A stretch of 64,000 nt of DNA from VAZQ01 sp963771845 (lineage in GTDB: Bacteria > Pseudomonadota > Alphaproteobacteria > Rhizobiales > Xanthobacteraceae), in contig CAVYVC010000042.1 of the NCBI GenBank assembly GCA_963771845.1, positions 66,507-130,506 of the forward strand, written 5' to 3'. Under the pieces are notes generated by a model that had not been told where the DNA came from, searched no databases, and saw nothing but the letters and a program-made list of their open reading frames with translations. Shown here piece by piece: positions 62,148 through 64,000 of this stretch (positions are counted from its first letter, which is position 1; each line of letters opens with the position of its first letter). Made by a program: the position numbers and the translations under genes.

Positions 62148-63626
62148 CTATTGGACCACCGCCGCAGGCGGAGGAACGTAGGCGTTCGGGTTCGACAATG
62201 TTTCGATCAGCGCCTCGCCCGGAGCGTAGGTGCCCAGGATCACGAGGAATGGCCCCCGAGGAGCGGGCAGCCAGTTCGCTTCCTTGTCCTTGCCCGGGCT
62301 GTCGGCTTGCAAATAGATGGTTAGCGAGCCATCCGCGTTATGCTTCATGTCCGGGTAATCGCTCCCTAGAACGTAGCGGTTGAGCGCATTCGGGACGGGG
62401 TAGGAGTTCGTCGCGTCGAACATCCTCAGAGCCCAGAAAGCGGGTTTGATGTAGGGCGGCGTCTTCTGGAAAGTCATCGTGTAGCGCTTGGCGCCGGTGA
62501 GCGGCTCCCCGTCTGAACCCAACATCCCGTCCAGGTATACCGCTTCCTTCGGCGTGTTGGCGGTCAGGCCGACGCGCGCAACGATGGCGCGAATCTTATA
62601 GTCCGTTTTCGGATCGCCGATCGTGGGTGGTGGAATGAACCAGCCGTTGGTCAATCGGCCAAACGGCAAAGAGTTCATCATTGGCTGAATGTCCTTGGCC
62701 GCGCGTGCCATCGCCTCGAGAACAATGGGATCCACCTTGGACCGGTCCCACTGCTTGCCGAGTTCGAGGCCGAGCGGCTTGAACATCGGCAGCAGGGCGG
62801 AAATCTCGTTGGCGGGCGGCGGATTTTCGTTCATCGCCGCGGACAGGATGTCCCAGAATTGTAGCGGGTCCTTGAAATCCAGGTCACTGACCGGGAGCTT
62901 CGGGTTCACGAGCTGCGGCGCGGCGTAGTCATACTTGGGCGCGGGCAACGCCGACTTGCCCATGTACTCGGACAAGCCCTGCAAGGTGATGCCGGCGAGG
63001 ACCTTTCTGGCCGCAGTCAACTCGCCCGCATTCGGCATGTGTACGCGAGGCTGGATCAGGATCCACGGCGTCGGAGCATCGATGCGCTTGAGGCCCGCTG
63101 GCAGGTTGCCTTTCCAGCCCGGGGCCACCATGGCGTACTTACCTCCCTTGTACCCATTGGTCACGCCAGCCGGGTACGCGAAGGCATTGGTGTACATGTC
63201 CACGGTTTCCACCATGTAGTAGCGGCCGCCGGAATCAGGCAGAGTCAGGATGACCGGCTCCCGCCGGAGATCCAGAAATCCAAAGCCGTAGAGGACGCTG
63301 TCGTTGGGCAACACGTACCCCTCCTCCTCAGCGATCGAAGGAGTTGTGATGTTTTCCATTCGCCACAGGCTGTTCGGCGCCGCCTTCGCCTTTGGCCCCA
63401 CCGCGTCGTTGTAGCGCAGCGAGTACATGATGACGAGCGGGCCACCCCACGTGGCGGCGTTAAGGGCCACGGCGTGGGACCAACCGTCCAGCGTCTTCGT
63501 TTGTTCGGGAGTGAACTTTACCGAGGCGGCCTGCGCCTTCCTGGTCTGCGCCCAAGCGGCGGATGTCACGCTGCACGCGAACGACAGCGCCAGCGTCGAA
63601 GCGATCCACTTGCCAGACTTGCTCAT
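62148..63626 (-). CDS. Exported DUF1254/DUF1214 protein, copy 2
   Basis: A 492-residue protein starting at ATG 63626 (GGAG upstream), with a Sec signal ending SAAWAQ. It has YSLRYNDAVGPKA in the DUF1254 part, TLPDSGGRYYMVETVDMYTN, and a C-terminal DUF1214 part with GAKRYTMTFQKTPPYIKPAF and WALRMFD, ending NWLPAPRGPFLVILGTYAPG. It is clearly the same family as the gene at 60493-61974 but distantly related. The two converge with about 170 bases between stops, so they were not produced by a recent tandem duplication. Confidence 0.83.
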   Translation of the reverse strand: MSKSGKWIASTLALSFACSVTSAAWAQTRKAQAASVKFTPEQTKTLDGWSHAVALNAATWGGPLVIMYSLRYNDAVGPKAKAAPNSLWRMENITTPSIAEEEGYVLPNDSVLYGFGFLDLRREPVILTLPDSGGRYYMVETVDMYTNAFAYPAGVTNGYKGGKYAMVAPGWKGNLPAGLKRIDAPTPWILIQPRVHMPNAGELTAARKVLAGITLQGLSEYMGKSALPAPKYDYAAPQLVNPKLPVSDLDFKDPLQFWDILSAAMNENPPPANEISALLPMFKPLGLELGKQWDRSKVDPIVLEAMARAAKDIQPMMNSLPFGRLTNGWFIPPPTIGDPKTDYKIRAIVARVGLTANTPKEAVYLDGMLGSDGEPLTGAKRYTMTFQKTPPYIKPAFWALRMFDATNSYPVPNALNRYVLGSDYPDMKHNADGSLTIYLQADSPGKDKEANWLPAPRGPFLVILGTYAPGEALIETLSNPNAYVPPPAAVVQ

Positions 63627-64000
63627 GACTTGCTCCATTTTTTGATGATGCACCAAAACCGGTATCGACCGGCTGCGCACGCCGTTCGGTCGGGCAATAG
63701 CTGCCCAACAATCTTACAATATTGGGAATTCAGTATGACACCCCCCGATCGCCAAAGTGTATTGCCTTTTGGGGCAACATGAACGTCCGGCGGAACTTCG
63801 CAGCAATCAGGGGAATTCCGGGATCGGCTGGTGCCGAGGCCGGATCGTGCGCTTTTTCCTGTCGCCATTGGCAGCATCGGCGTTACGGGCGGCGCCGGCG
63901 ACAGCGCTTTGGGAACACCGTGCCGTGATGTCGGCTCCTGTGCACACAGTCTGTCCAGAGCCAATGCGGTGGCATGTCCGCAGCTGGCGAAAGCTGATAC
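63627..64000. other. Region right of the DUF1254 gene up to the window end
   Basis: About 370 bases, presumably with the leftward promoter of the DUF1254 gene. An AT-rich patch at about 63706-63740 on the plus strand could hold it. Open frames on both strands are short and without family features. No gene was recognised. Confidence 0.4.

Noticed and set aside
26191..63981. The word TGTCCGC at 26194, 58288, 62027 and 63975 as a dispersed palindromic repeat family.
   Set aside because: A 7-base word is expected about four times per strand in 64 kb by chance. Only two sites share ten bases, and the palindromic halves are weak. Kept only as a note in the intergenic entries.
1..64000. CRISPR arrays, tRNA or rRNA genes, integrases or insertion sequences.
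   Set aside because: No regularly spaced repeats, cloverleaf-like sequence, rRNA sequence or transposase-like reading frame was recognised by eye.

Overview
The window looks like a piece of a high-GC alphaproteobacterial chromosome, most probably from the Hyphomicrobiales near Bradyrhizobium, Pseudolabrys or Rhodoplanes. The pointers are DUF1036 and DUF2865 exported proteins, orphan ABC_sub_bind-type binding proteins followed by a repeat I associate with Bradyrhizobium-like genomes, TctC/Bug and Liv-type solute-binding proteins, a single SUF operon, and many catabolic dehydrogenases. This is a judgement from gene content; no rRNA or tRNA gene was seen.

Layout. 1-7.1 kb: partial chromate transporter (chrA), a DUF1036 protein convergent with a small exported protein, an NhaD/ArsB-like antiporter, a RidA protein, a DUF2865 protein, and pobA translationally coupled to an FAD oxidoreductase. 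7.5-15 kb: a small Cys-rich protein, macA with a frameshifted macB, a TctC binding protein, a TauD dioxygenase, an enolase-superfamily remnant, and a fluoride riboswitch with terminator upstream of a cation:proton antiporter. 15-24 kb: reverse-transsulfuration pair (CBS plus cystathionine gamma-lyase/synthase), RhlE helicase, a second small-protein/DUF1036 convergent pair, a lipoprotein divergent from an MFS transporter, and an S9 peptidase. 24-26 kb: two orphan binding-protein genes, one with a wrecked signal peptide, bounded by repeats. 26.3-33.4 kb: suf operon reading leftward (desulfurase, sufB, C, D, S, T, A). 33.6-38.4 kb: small metabolic genes, a PPi-type phosphofructokinase, and a protein made of three exact 140-residue RidA repeats. 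38.5-47.8 kb: acyl-CoA ligase facing an eight-gene leftward block (DUF3500, enoyl-CoA hydratase, SDR, LivKHMGF), probably uptake and CoA-dependent breakdown of a carboxylic acid. 48-54.3 kb: a membrane TIR protein with a three-repeat exported part, OsmC, SDR, binding protein, exported protein, and a frameshifted hydrolase-OsmC fusion. 54.5-58.2 kb: an Ldh2 dehydrogenase, enamidase-like amidohydrolase and enolase-superfamily operon. 58.4-63.6 kb: a Pho-box-like site, arylsulfatase and two DUF1254/DUF1214 proteins.

The most unusual items are the single-chain triple RidA (37127-38383), the TIR-membrane-triple repeat receptor-like protein (47970-49493), the fluoride riboswitch controlling an antiporter, and the duplicated convergent DUF1036/small-protein pair. 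Three genes (macB, the hydrolase-OsmC fusion and one binding protein) are broken by frameshifts. The first two are single-base changes and could be sequencing errors.
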